DNA of 64,000 bases, from contig OZ231128.1 in assembly GCA_965153355.1 (NCBI GenBank), positions 15,314,001-15,378,000 on the forward strand. Direction: 5' to 3'. Positions 1-12,448 of the stretch are shown here, in pieces; within the stretch, counting starts at the first letter, position 1, and the number at the start of each line of letters is the position of its first letter. The stretch is from Flaccisagitta enflata. Taxonomy: Eukaryota; Chaetognatha; Sagittoidea; Aphragmophora. The notes under the pieces were generated by a model, which was not told where the DNA came from, made no database searches, and saw only the letters and a program-made list of their open reading frames with translations. A program made the position numbers and the translations under genes.

Positions 1-164
1 TTTTATATATGCAAGTCACTATAGTTCAAAAGATATCGAAGAACGATACAAATTGGCCCTGACAATGATCAAGACATAGCTTTTTTTTTTGAAAGCGTCG
101 CTCAATGCTTGTATTTTTTTCAGTACTGTAAAGACATTTATTAATGTATTGTTGAATGTATTTG

Positions 165-781
165 TAACACCCCTTTCATAATTAAGCGAACTGGAAGAAG
201 GATCCAAAAAGATAATTAAAATGCACTAAGAGTGATGAAATTAGACACAGAGATAGCTAAGACGTAGTACTTTTACGTAGTAAAGCGATGTAGGAGACTT
301 TCCTGCATATTAAGGGAGATGGAGGGTCTACTGTCTAAACCGGAAGTGCGCCGTCAAATCATTTCTGATTTCTACGGGGAAAAATGTTTCAAAGAGGAAG
401 ACGCATACCTTCCAGCATTTTAAAAAGATGGGATGCAATAAAAAACTGCAATATATCCTTTAATGAGATAATTTGATGCAGGAGAGTCAGTGGCGCAGGA
501 GGAGGGGCAGGGATAGCCGCTGAAACTGACAAAGGCCCAGGAAAGGAAGGTGACATATTGAGATCATGGCCACAGAGGGTCCTTACGTGACCTTTAACTA
601 ATCTGCATAATTTAGCTCATAAGGAGATAGCTGTTTATATTTTTTAGTCATTTTTTGCATTATGCTGATAGATTTTTTCGATGTTGATGTTTTACATCGT
701 TTGAATTGACCACACGCATATTTATCAACCCTTAAACAGCGCCTTTTCACCCCAGTTCGCCTAATTATGGAAGGGGTGTTA
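165..781. mobile_element. Foldback/MITE-like element, TIR TAACACCCCTTTC
   Basis: Inverted arms lie at about 165-192 and 753-781. The left arm reads TAACACCCC then CATAATTAAGCGAACTGG, and the right arm is its complement with few mismatches. The roughly 560 bp interior has no supported coding sequence. It is probably a non-autonomous DNA transposon. I see no clear target duplication, so the superfamily is open. Confidence 0.55.
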
Positions 782-829
782 TACGTATTGAAATTCATTG
801 ACATGTATTGGAATTTATAGAAATGTATT

Positions 830-1735
830 CAAATGTATTGCGTGTATTGCGTATTCTCAACTACTGAATTGTATAAAAAACAAAATGAACGATTTTAACC
901 TATATCCCAAGCAGGCCTGAGCTATATAGCATTTTTGTCAACTATACAATACCAATACAATATTTTCAAGTATTGGAACAATACAATACAATACTAATAC
1001 AATACAATATCCATTTAAATTGTATACAATATATTATTATTGAATACAATAGAATACAATATCTAATCACCTATAAATAGTTTTAATAATTAGTATTAAG
1101 TATTAGAAAGTAATCTTTTTGTCTGTTTGTCTGTTTGTTTCTTTCTCTCTCTTTTTCATTCTCTCTCGCTCTTTCTCTCTCTCTTTCTCTTTCTCTCTCT
1201 CTCATTCTCTCTCTTCTCTCTCTCTCTCTCTCCTCTCTCTGTTTCTCTCTCTTTTTCTCATTTTCTCTCTTCTCTCTCTCTACTATGGGTTTTTGATCTT
1301 CTTCCTGTTCCTCCTCTTCATCCTCCTAGCTTCTAGCCACTAATTGTGACTGTCATAGATTCTTATTCTTTCTCTTCCTCTTTGTATATTCCAACTCGCT
1401 TAAACTCTCGTAAGTTCCTCTTCATCTTCCTCTTTTCATCCCTCACCCACTTTTACTTTGAGCAAATCCTCTTCTTCTCCTTTTATTTTTTACCTTCTCC
1501 ATTTCTTTTGTTCTCCCTCAGACCTTTGTATGCTTCTCCTCTTCCTCCTCATCTCAATCAATCTTTCTCTCATATATTTCACTCTCCTCAAATCAAATTT
1601 TCTATTATATTGTATAATATTGTATTGTATTGGAAAAATTACAAAATAAGCTATATGTATTGAAAAAACCCAATACACAAGAATATTGTAAACCCAATAC
1701 CAATACACAATACAATCGCTCAGGCCTGATCCCAA
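830..1735. repeat. ATACAAT-rich region with weak inverted ends
   Basis: Two blocks dense in ATACAATACA and TATTGTATTG lie at about 940-1065 and 1596-1715. Each is next to CAGGCCTGAGC or its complement (about 911-922 and 1718-1729). A CT-rich tract lies between them. This could be one degenerate palindromic element, but CAGGCCTG is partly self-complementary and the evidence is weak. Confidence 0.3.
1118..1290. repeat. CT-rich imperfect microsatellite
   Basis: TCTTTCTCTC-type pyrimidine tract on the plus strand. The Ser/Leu/Phe ORFs across it are repeat read-through. Confidence 0.85.
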
Positions 1736-1977
1736 GTTGTTTTGATTATTTGATACAATCACACCAACGGGAGTACAGGAGGAAGGAAGAGAAGGAGAAA
1801 AAAGAGTGGAGTGAAGGAGGAAGAGAGAGGGCAAAGGGGAAAATGAGGATGAAATGACAAAATTACTGGAGAAGAAGAAGAAGAAGAAGAAGAATTTGAA
1901 TTTGAATTTGATATAATGTCCAAAATAAGCGATAACACTTACGTCAAAGACTAGGACATGACAAAAGTCACAAATTA

Positions 1978-2355
1978 AAGAAATTCGCCTCAGCTCTACC
2001 TCAACAATTTCATCTCTAAATCAATAACGATTAACAGAGTACTTTTAAGTAAAATCACGTCCATACAGATAATTCACCCTCACGCATACCATCCCCACCA
2101 TTTGTTACATCTCACAACGACATGGTTGACTGTACAATATCAAGGCCCAAATGTAAGAATCTCGCTACAACTCTACATTAAATATTTCATTTCTAAATCA
2201 GTAAAAATCAACAAACTACTTTCACATAAACAGCGCCACGAGTTCACAGTTTACATCCTACATCCATACAGATCACCTACTTTCACGCATCTCATTTTTA
2301 CCATTTGCCAAATCCCACAACGACATGATCGACTGTACAACTTCAAGGCACCTTT
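1978..2355 (-). repeat. Tandem duplication of retroelement 3' end
   Basis: About 1978-2150 and 2160-2355 align as two diverged copies. Shared blocks include TTTCATCTCTAAATCA / TTTCATTTCTAAATCA and CACAACGACATG followed by GACTGTACAA. The unit covers the last codons and the 3' untranslated part of the element. This suggests a tandem 3' UTR structure rather than two insertions. Confidence 0.55.
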
Positions 2356-2485
2356 GATTATCATCGGAGTATATATCATCAAAATTTACCTTAGTCTCGC
2401 TATTATACCGGTTCACATTCTCCCATTTTCTACAAGAGTTGATCCTATGTTCCTCATTGTCGAGGACATTACAAGTATCACACAT
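2273..2485 (-). pseudogene. C-terminal fragment of a reverse transcriptase-like ORF
   Basis: A 70-codon ORF with mixed, protein-like composition, unlike the low-complexity ORFs around it. Near its start it has Cys-x2-Cys-x7-His-x4-Cys (MCDTCNVL, then EEHRINSC). This pattern is known near the C-terminus of many non-LTR reverse transcriptases. An acidic segment (NFDDIYSDDNQ) and a Trp-containing helix-like end follow. Upstream codons are replaced by a (TCT)n Ser run from the microsatellite, so the catalytic domains are missing and the copy is dead. The family call rests on this short motif and context only. Confidence 0.42.
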
Positions 2486-2488
2486 TTT

Positions 2489-2504
2489 AGAAGAAGAAGA
2501 AGAA

Positions 2505-2551
<47 letters not shown>

Positions 2552-2837
2552 AGAAGGAGAAGAAGAAGAAGAAGAAGGAGAAGAAGGAGAAGAAGAAGAA
2601 GGAGAAGAAGAAGAAGGAGAAGAAGAAGAAGGAGAAGAAGAAGAAGAAGGAGAAGAAGAAGGAGAAGAAGAAGAAGGAGAAGAAGGAGAAGAAGGAGAAG
2701 GAGGAGAAGGAGGAGAAGGAGAAGAAGAAGAAGAAGGAGAAGAAGAAGAAGGTGAAGAAGAAGAAGAAGAAGAAGAAGAAGAAGAAGAAGAAGAAGAAGA
2801 AGAAGAAGAAGAAGAAGAAGAAGAAGAAGAAGAAGAA
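2489..2837. repeat. (GAA)n/(GGA) microsatellite, about 350 bp
   Basis: Purine-only plus strand of GAA units with GGA interruptions concentrated in the middle (about 2550-2755) and pure GAA at both ends. Poly-Arg, Glu, Leu and Phe ORFs across it are artefacts. The tract begins at the truncated 5' edge of the retroelement fragment. Confidence 0.95.
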
Positions 2838-3708
2838 AAATTGAGGTAAAAGTCTCATTTTCCTTCAATTTTTCGTTAATATGGATGAAACAAATTGGTC
2901 GAAATCATCAGAACCGAGCTGAAGGTAAAGGTTTGACTATTTCTTTGTGAAAATAGCATGTTTGTGACATTTATTAAACAATTAAACCAGTTTAGCATCA
3001 ATAAAACTAAAAGATAAGGGAAGAAAAAATGATTGCTTCTTACCACCTTCTTACAACCGAGAAAATCATTGTTTTGCACTCATGCAACCCAGATTTTGCA
3101 TAGATTTTTGTTTTTTTAGTATCTTAATACATCATTTTACCATTTACTACTAGAGTTTTGACTGAATTCAAAGTTTTGATTTTTGGACCCTCTGGACCCC
3201 TATTTTGGCCCCTTCGCTGGCACCTTGTCTTATTGCGGTGCTCAACTGTATCAAATTAACGATAAGTTATCGGTCTCTCTATTTCTTCATTACGATGCAT
3301 TGTGAATATTTCCCAGAAATATTGAGAACGATGATTTATCTGCGCGTGCAATTTTGGTTCACTTCAGCTCAATTTCGAACTGGAGGGCCATTTTTTCATA
3401 GTTGATAAGTTGCCACGTCAGTCTATTTGTAAGATGGTTGAGTCAAATACGTTTGCGTATGTCAAATATGTGAGTCAAATACGTGAGTCAGATACGTGAG
3501 TCAAATACGTGTTCGTAACTTTTAAAAAAAAGTCAAATTACTTCCTCATGTTGGCATGCAGTGCCCGAGCATACATATATCATAGATATCCATCAGTTCA
3601 GGTTACAATATCAGGCGTATTCAGGGGAAAGAGGAAGGGGCAAACGTTTATGTTTTACTACTTTTCAATGTTTTGGCTCGATGTAGCAGGTATTACATCC
3701 TCGAATTA
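2838..3708. other. Unclassified sequence
   Basis: AT-rich DNA with no supported gene. Short local repeats of GTCAAATACG and GTCAGATACG lie at about 3440-3515. Nothing else was recognised. Confidence 0.5.
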
Positions 3709-5792
3709 GGTGTTGTTTATAAACGCCAAATAAACGCCGTTTATAAACAATGCTATATGACTGTTTATAAACATTAAAAATACAAGTCAAAAAAACAAAA
3801 ATTGTTTAAATGGCAGTAAAAAACGCTGTTCATAAACGACTTCATATCACTGTTTATGAACGAAGGAAAATAAGAAATTGTTTGACCTGATCAGTACAAA
3901 CTGAAAATGTCTACACTAGAAAATGTTCTATCAGAAAAGTCAAAATTTTGAAGGTTGCTACTAATTTTTTTGACCCAAAAAATCGTTAAAAAGAGCCCAT
4001 AATTGATTGTTTATAAACACAATAATATTGATGTTTATAAACAACAAAAATCAGGTGTTTATAAACACTTAATAATTTGTGTTGACAAACAAAAAAATTT
4101 TTAAAAAATCTTTTTTCCCCCCTTAGACCCCCTATAACCACAAAAATTGCAATGTATAATGTACAAAGGATTTTTATATTTCCCTCCTCGCTCCTCTTCC
4201 TCCTCCTCATTCATAAATTGTTTATTTGCTCACAATTTTTTTTGTAAATAAACAAATGTTTACTTGCTCCCAATATCCTTTCCAAATAAACAAAAAATCA
4301 TTTATTTGGCACCATAGATTTGTTTTCATAAACAATTACATTCCTTTAAAAGTTTTTGTGTTTATAAACACCAAAAATATGAATCTCATAAACAAATTTG
4401 TTTATTTGATACTATACATTTGATCTCATAAACAGATTTTTATATTTCTCTCCTACTCTTCCTCCCCTCCTCCTACTCCTCATCGTTAATTTGCTCCTAA
4501 TTTCCTTTCTAAATAAACAAAAAATCGTTTATTTGGCACCATAAATTTGTTTTCAGAAATGTTTACACTCCTTTAGAAGTTTTTGTGTTTATAAACACCA
4601 AAAATATGAATCTCATAAACAAATTTGTTTATTTGGTACCATAAATTTAATCTCATAAACAGATTTTTATATTTTTCTCCTCCTCCTCCTCCTCCGCCTC
4701 CTCCCCCTCATCCAAAATTGTCTACTTGCTCCCAATTTCCTTTCCAAATAAACAATTTTTTTTTATATTTTTTGTTTTAATAAACAATTTTTTGTTTATT
4801 TGGAAAGAAAATTGGGAGCAAATAAACAATTTTGGATGAGGAGGAGGAGGAGGGGGAGGAGGAAAAGAGAAATATAAAGATCTGTTTATGAGATCAAATT
4901 TTTGGTACCAAGTAAACAAATTCGTTTATGAGATTCATATTTTTGGTGTTTATAAACACAAAAACTTCAAAAGGAGTGTAAATGTTTAGGAAAACAAATT
5001 TACGGTGCCAAATAAACATTTTTTTGTTTATTTTGAAAGGAAATTGGGAGCAAATAAACAATTTTGGATGAGGAGGAGGAGGAGGGAGAGAAATATAAAA
5101 ATCTGTTTATGAGATCAAATTTATGGTACCGAATAAACAAATTTGTTTATGAGATTCATATTTTTGGAGTTTATAAACACAAAAACCTCAAAAGGAGTGT
5201 AAACATTTATGAAAACAAATTTATGGTGCCGAATAAACAATTTTTTGTTTATTTAGAAAGGAAATTGAGAGCAAATAAACAATTTTGGATGAGGAGGAGA
5301 AGAAGGTGGAGGAGGAAAAAAAAATTCTTAAGTACTTTTCCCTATTGCAATTTGTGTGGCTATAAACAAAAGAAATAGGCGGCAAATAATCAATTTTTGT
5401 TTATTCTTTTGGCGTTTAGAAACACAAAAATTTAGAGTTTACAAACACTTAATTTTTGTTGTTTATAAACATCAATATTATTGTGTTTATAAACGATCAA
5501 TTATGGGCTCATTTTAACAATTTTTGGAGCCCAAAAAATGGTAGCAACCTTCAAGTTTTTAAATTGTTTAATAGAACATTTTATAGCTTAGGCTTTTTCA
5601 GTTTGTACTGATCAGGTCAAACAATTTCTTTTTTTCCTCGGTTTATAGACGGTAATATAGAGTCGTTTATATACAGTGTTTTTTGATACCATTTAAACAA
5701 TTTTGTTTATTTGATATGCATCTTTTGATGTTTACAAACAGTTACATAGCATTGTTTATAAACGGCGTTTATTTGGCGTTTATAAACACCCC
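3709..5792. mobile_element. Giant palindromic element built of TGTTTATAAACA motifs
   Basis: The outer arms match: GGTG, then TTTATAAACGCCAAATAAACG at the left, with the complement at the right. Inner segments mirror each other across a centre near 4760-4790, for example GTACTGATCAGGTCAAACA at about 5600 and its complement near 3890. The whole 2.1 kb is densely filled with TGTTTATAAACA, AATAAACAAATTTG and GAGGAGGAG/CTCCTCCTC blocks. No transposase ORF is visible. It is a foldback DNA element or an inverted duplication of a motif-rich repeat. Confidence 0.75.
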
Positions 5793-6003
5793 TGATATAG
5801 AGCACGTATTATCTCCGATGTAGCGACAGGATTCACCAACAATACTAATGATTATTACAGTGCAGTCTTCACAGGGAACATATTTTACACAGTCAATCAA
5901 TACGGAAATAGGATCCATAAAGCAATAACTGGCAAACTGATCTTCCGATATGTATGACTTTACTTACATAAGAGTAAAGAGAGCATAATCCAAAGCGTGA
6001 ACT

Positions 6004-6204
6004 GGGGGATGTTCACACGCGTGACTTGAAGCATGACTTCAGGGTTGACTTCGAGCAAGACTCCAAGTAATGCTTGAAGCATTCCTCCATCATGACTTAT
6101 CCAAGCAACTATAGGAGTAAGGTTTGAAGCATCTGGCCAAGGTTACATGTAACGCCAGTGTTTGTGCGTGTATTTTGAAGCAGCAGCCGCTGCTTCTACT
6201 CATA

Positions 6205-6207
<3 letters not shown>
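6004..6207 (+). repeat. Interspersed repeat Q, copy 1
   Basis: A 200-bp repeat with motifs GGGGATGTTCACACGCGTGA, GGTTACATGTAA and TTTGAAGCAGCAGC. It ends directly at a (GA)n tract. A second copy in opposite orientation, estimated at about 90% identity by eye, lies at 51779-51983 and is also fused to GA/CT simple sequence. It has no coding potential. Confidence 0.8.
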
Positions 6208-7277
<1,070 letters not shown>

Positions 7278-7390
7278 AAAAGAGAAATAGTCGGTGATAG
7301 AAACAATAGCAGAGAGATAGACAAATGACAAAGGAAGAAAATGAAAGATTTTGAGAGAGGCAGAATGAGTAAAACAAAGGACGAGCAAGC

Positions 7391-7440
7391 GGGAGAGAGA
7401 GAGAGAAAGAAAGAAAGAAAGAAAAAAAAAGAGAGAGAAA

Positions 7441-7477
<37 letters not shown>
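7391..7477. repeat. (GAAA)n/(GA)n microsatellite
   Basis: Purine tract of GAAA units mixed with GA. Confidence 0.9.
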
Positions 7478-7613
7478 CAGATAGTCCCTGCCCAATTGCC
7501 CAGAGCTTAAAAATTAAACATTATCATAGACTTTGTTTGTAAGAATGTGTGTTTCATAGTGTAATGCACCCCCAAAAATTAGAGCCACCATCCCCCTCTT
7601 GTGATAATAAACT

Positions 7614-7805
7614 AAAGGCCGAATACACGGCTTGCGGGTGGGCAGGGGCAATGGTGAGGGTGCACAGGAGCAGTAGGGGCAGGGGCTTTTATACTGCTGG
7701 GCAGGGGCACAGAAAAAACTTTTTCAGTCAATTTTGCATCACCCGAAATTTCACGTTATGGATGGACGGACGGACCAAGGGACAGACCTTCTTATAGAGT
7801 TGCCT
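7614..7805 (+). mobile_element. Family A element, degenerate
   Basis: Starts AAGGCCGAATACACGGC. GGGCAGGGGC is repeated three times inside, and it ends with GGACGGACGGACC and TATAGAGTTGC. The terminal palindrome is lost. Confidence 0.6.
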
Positions 7806-7865
7806 AGGACGGCTTCCGCCAAAGGCAACATTTGTGTTTCAACGGGGGTTAGAATAAAGAATTAA

Positions 7866-8059
7866 CAAGGCCAACACCTAAAAGTCGCGTGCGAGTTTTA
7901 CTGATTGATTTAAAATGACTTAGAATAACTTACGATGACTCAGTATACTCTTAAATGACTTAAAGAAATAAAATTGATAAAAAAAGTAAAAGTGTGACTG
8001 ACCATCAGACCAACCAATGGACGGACAAAGCGGGGTGTAGAGTTGCGTACACGCGACTA
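7866..8059 (+). mobile_element. Family A, subtype B
   Basis: Left end CAAGGCCAACACCTAAAAG, then GTCGCGTGCGAG. The interior has GATTTAAAATGACTTAG repeats, followed by GGACGGACAAAGCGGGGTG and GTACACGCGACTA. Its interior matches the copy at 22671-22884 in opposite orientation, which defines a subtype distinct from A. Confidence 0.75.
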
Positions 8060-8419
8060 ACGTTGAATAAAACTGAATGATTTATAACAACAATCGAGAT
8101 ATGTCATAACTATCATTCTATTGCAAAATTTTCATTCAATCATGAAATAAAACCAAATTTTACAATGATTTATAAAGAAAATATGTTGCAAATTTCTGAA
8201 AATTTTATTTTTTGTCACAGACAGGATGCTTGTTGAAATTCTATGATTGCATAAAAAATGAAAAAATGAGAAAAGAAAGACATAGTTTTCTTCTAAAAAC
8301 AATTGCGGAGAGAACAATATTTTTGAAAATTCAAAATTTTCCTGCATTTGAGAGTCATAGAATTGCAGTGGCAACTGAAAACAAAAAAATGATATAAAAA
8401 AAAACATTCTTGTCTTTTT

Positions 8420-8897
8420 AGTCGCGTGCACGCGACTCTACACCTTGCCGTGTTGGTTGGTAGGTCGGTAGGTCGGTCCGTCCGTCCGTCGGTCCGTCAC
8501 ATTTTTAAAATTATGCCTCTTTAAGATTTTTTTTTAACATTATTTAACATCTTTTAACGTTCTTTAACATTTTTTGACATTTTTTGACATTTTTTGACAT
8601 CTTTTAACATCTTTTAGCATTTTTTAACATTTAACCTTTTCTAACATTTTTTAACATTTCTTAACATTTTTTAACATTTTTTAACATTTTTTAACATTTT
8701 TTAACATTTTTTAACATTTTTTAACATTTTTTAACATTTTTTAACATTTTTTTAACATTTTTAACATTTTTTAACATTTTTTAACATTTTTCAACATTTT
8801 TTAACGTTTTTCAACATTTTTAACATTTTGACATTTTTTTGCTCTTTTGTTTGTCATTTCCAGACGCACGCGACTGTTGCCCTCTTGGGCTTGTTTC
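8420..8897 (-). mobile_element. Family A element with expanded 10-bp array
   Basis: Starts with the terminal palindrome (TAGTCGCGTGCACGCGACT) and GGTCGGTAGGTCGG. It ends with CGCACGCGACTGTTGCCC and GGGCTTGTTT, a variant of the family's other end. Between them is a 310-bp array of TTAACATTTT units in place of the usual short interior. Confidence 0.6.
8527..8835. repeat. 10-bp A-tract array (TTAACATTTT)n
   Basis: About 30 units, strictly 10 bp in the core (about 8640-8750), each with a run of six T. Edge copies are variant (GACATTTTTT, AACATCTTTT). The period equals about one turn of B-DNA. Confidence 0.9.
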
Positions 8898-9002
8898 ATG
8901 TAAATTGCATAGTAAAATTACTTTTGAAATCGGAATATGATACCAAGCCCAAGAGGGCAACAGTCGCGTGCCTTTGAAAATGAAAAACAAAAGAGCAAAA
9001 AA
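8838..9002. repeat. Inverted pair of family A ends (hairpin)
   Basis: 8838-8897 and 8943-9002 are near-perfect inverted copies of about 58 nt. They contain CGACTGTTGCCCTCTTGGG and CTCTTTTGTTTGTCATTT-like sequence, separated by a 45-nt spacer. The second arm is the beginning of another A copy cut short at about 9002. Confidence 0.75.
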
Positions 9003-9186
9003 AAAAGGGTACCTGTAAAAAAATGTTTAAAAAGTTACAAAAATGTTGAAAATGTCCTTCCTCCCCTCCATGGCTACGCGATATGTATTGAAACAATATC
9101 AATACAATATCAATACAATATCCATATAATATCGATACAAGAAAGGTGACTAATCGTTGTAGGAAAAAAGTTGTAAATGCTAAGAC

Positions 9187-9575
<389 letters not shown>

Positions 9576-9834
9576 ATTTTGTAGCATGATAACATCTCCT
9601 TTCTGTTAACTTATCCGTAAAACGATCTGTGTATTGGACTTACTGTGTGAAATAAACTATTATTATAGGGCCTAACATAAGAAGGAATATGAGAAAGATG
9701 CGAATAAAAAAAAAAGAAGAAAAAAATCATAGCTCGAAAATTATTGATCGCAGAGAATTCTGCTTTGCGCCATCTAAAAGAGGAAAAATAGCTCTTTTGT
9801 GGGTATAAATTTCATGAGTAGTCTCATTTGGCCC

Positions 9835-10515
9835 CCAAAGCTTACCAACAGGCCCGGCCAGAGGGGGGGTCACCCCCCTCTAAGAAGGGGGCCCCTGAGA
9901 TCAGAAAAAAAAAGAACAAGAAAAGATAAAGAAAAAAAAACAAGGAGAAAAAAAAGAAGAAAAAAAAATGAAAGAAAAAAAAGAAAGAAAAAAATAGAGA
10001 AAAAAAAGTCTATTTAGTCTATTTAGTTCAGACAGCCTAATTAAACAAATTCTGATATGATCATGTTTTACCCCTGTTGGACTTTATCAACGCCTGCTTA
10101 ATACTACAATTCCACGACCCATTTTCGAGATACAGTTGATGTGTTTTTAAATGGGCCCTAATTTGACTATTATAAACGTGACAAACAATTCTGAAGAGTA
10201 GTTATTGTGATCTAGATAAAATTGATGGTATTGAATGTAAATACAGTTAAACCCCGCTATACCGGATCCAAGAATAACGGAAATCCGCCTATAACGAGTG
10301 CTAAGAGAAAGTCCCTTCCATTTTTCTTTACTTTTCTTGTTAAAAAACTCCACTACAACCGGATCCAGCTATAACGGAAACTCCAAGAATACCGCATTGA
10401 ATAGCCAGTCGGCAAACCTAAAATCTTCTGCCAATAACAGATGGTGGCTGCCAAGGTACAAAAGAAGCGCGAATTCATCAATGGGCAGGGGCGAGAGTTT
10501 ATTAATTGAGTCAAA

Positions 10516-10595
<80 letters not shown>

Positions 10596-11425
10596 CTTAC
10601 CCAGTTTATGGGCACAACAATTATTTACTGATTTTGTTTTGCCAATTGCTATTCATAACAAAGAAAAAAGAGAAAAAGAAAAAACTATCATGACTTGTGT
10701 TTCCATTGGTTGAAATTTCCAATATGGTGCATCAAGGACACCTTCAAGCTGATTTATGTCGCTGATATGAAATTGCTTTCAAAACCATTCATCAATTCAT
10801 TACAGGTGAAAAAAAAATTGCGCTGAATTGCAATCAAACTGGAACTCAAAACATAAGGACATAAGGACATCGCCATTTCATGAACATGAAAAAACTATTT
10901 CAATAATGAAATTAAGGCACACTTTTTTCTTTTTTTGAGATCAAAGATCTTTATCTGGAAATGCAATGAGATTGAGCATCTTTTTTTTGTCAATTCATGA
11001 AGCTCAAGTTGACAAGTGTAAAAATGCGCATTTTCAGTTAGCGATTCTGTTAGAGGCTTAGTCCATATGTGCATTCATATTTACAAAGCTTCGCGTTTTC
11101 AAAATGCTTTTTTATTTTGCTGCAATGCAAATGGATTTTTCTTTTTCTAAGAAAAAGCCAAGTGGTAAGCAAAGAAAATAGTCGAAGATAGTCATTTTGG
11201 CAATAACGAAATCCGCCAATAACGCATAAAATTTGTTTGTCCCTTGAGATCCGTTATAACGGGAGTTAACTGTAGAATATAAAACTAAAGGTATTATGTA
11301 GAATCTACATGTATATAAAGATATTTTAGAGACAATGTATGAAGAGAGGGGTTAAGGGGGCCCGGGCAAAGGGGTCAGAGGGGGGCCCGCCATTTTTCTG
11401 GCCGGGCCTGCTCACCAACTTCCCA
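9835..11425. repeat. GC-rich inverted flanks around a pogo-like element
   Basis: CCAACAGGCCCGGCCAG at 9844-9860 is inverted at about 11400-11420 as CTGGCCGGGCCTGCTCACC. Both sides carry GGGGGCCC-type runs, and the pogo-like element lies between. Either one older element took an insertion, or two copies of a GC-rich repeat lie in opposite orientations. Between 9905 and 10006 the left side has an A-rich (GAAAA)n tract. Confidence 0.45.
10244..11272. mobile_element. Non-autonomous pogo/Tigger-like DNA transposon
   Basis: TIRs CAGTTAAACCCCGCTATA (left) and GTTATAACGGGAGTTAACTG (right), each flanked by TA. CAGTTAAACC..CTATAACGG is the familiar end type of pogo/Tigger elements, which duplicate TA. 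Subterminal AATAACGGAAATCCGCC and AATAACGAAATCCGCC repeat at both sides. The 1.03 kb interior holds a (GA)n tract (10518-10593) and no transposase ORF, so the copy depends on an external transposase. Confidence 0.78.
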
Positions 11426-11494
11426 AAACGCCTCATGAGAAAAGAGAAATCCAAAAAGACTGAACAACTTTGTTTCTTCGACTGCAATATCATA

Positions 11495-11640
11495 CCCAAG
11501 AAACCCAAAATTACCCAAAAATACCCCAAAACACCAAAAATACCCCAAAATACCCAAAATTGCCCTAGTGCACCATGAGTATCTAGAGTAATTTAAGTAC
11601 CCTAAAGTACCTTTAAGTACCCTAAAAAAATCAAAATTAT
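11495..11640. repeat. CCCAAAAATAC and AAGTACCCT short repeats
   Basis: Degenerate tandem motif ACCCAAAAATACCCC (about 11510-11565), then TAAGTACCCTAAAGTACC (11595-11625). Confidence 0.6.
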
Positions 11641-11650
11641 GAAAATGTTA

Positions 11651-11705
11651 CGAACCGACCTACCAACCAACAGACCAAGGTGTTGAGTCGCATGCATGCG
11701 ACCAA
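11651..11705 (+). mobile_element. Family A fragment (palindrome end)
   Basis: CGACCTACCAACCAACAGACC, then AAGGTGTTGAGTCGCATGC with GCATGCGAC. Only the right end remains. Confidence 0.55.
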
Positions 11706-11809
11706 TAATGTATTTGCCAAGTGTCTTTGGAGACAATTTGTCTTCTAAAAGCATTCCAACACCATCATTGTCCAGATATTTATACAATAGCAGCTCAAAG
11801 GCAGTAAGT

Positions 11810-11936
11810 GGTCAGCGGTACCCATGCCCTGCTTGAGTAGTGTGTGATTTTTTTTTTTTACATACGGATGGACAGACAGATTCCCCTATGTTCTACAGGA
11901 CTTCATCCCATTTTGGGCCACTGCCCAAGAAGTACG
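11810..11936. mobile_element. Family D element, short copy
   Basis: Begins GGTCAGCGGTACCC and ends TTTTGGGCCACTGCCC. Between these is TTCCCCTATGTTCTACAGG, matching the D hallmark (CCTGTAGGACACAGGGG). The private minisatellite is absent. Confidence 0.55.
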
Positions 11937-12448
11937 GAGAAAACTCAATTTTCCTTCAAAAATTCGCCGTCTTAGCCAGCGCCTAAGAATATATCTTTTG
12001 TTTGGTTCAATGTCTCTCCACCCATCTCCCCCCCCCTCCTGACATTCCCCCCAACCCCCTGAACCTTCACACCCCCCGCACCTTCCCCCCTTATCTTCTC
12101 CCTCCTTTATTTCTACCGCGCTCCAGTTTGTTTGCTAGTCATAGATGAAAATTGCTTTTCATGATTCCCTGTTCCGTAGACGTTAATGGGCCTGAGAACG
12201 ACACGAGACACACTCATTTGCTGCCTTACACAACCACACACTCGCGTTGGACGGCTGTGCCACCTTGTGGTCATTTATCTTGCCATTTATCTTGATTAAC
12301 ACAATTTTGTACTTGTATCTTGCCGGAATAACGGGGCCCTAGTGTAGCTAATCGTTGGAAAGGTTCTCCAAAACTATGTAAACTATGTAGAGAGTATTGT
12401 TTTGTTTTAATCTTTCTCCTCGACGTGTAGGTAGGATGACTTGATTTC
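11937..12448. other. Unclassified sequence
   Basis: Includes a C-rich stretch (about 12020-12090). No gene or known repeat was recognised. Confidence 0.5.

Larger units (their letters stand above)
1872..2486 (-). mobile_element. 5'-truncated non-LTR retrotransposon tail
   Basis: Read on the minus strand, this segment has the end of an ORF (2485-2273), then an untranslated tail present as two diverged tandem copies, and a simple-sequence terminus (TTCAAA then CTT repeats, about 1910-1872). A truncated 5' side, a C-terminal CxxC-H-C motif and a simple repeat at the 3' end are usual for non-LTR retroelements. The 5' side stops exactly at the (GAA)n tract at 2489. The clade cannot be set without the reverse transcriptase domain. 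Confidence 0.45.
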
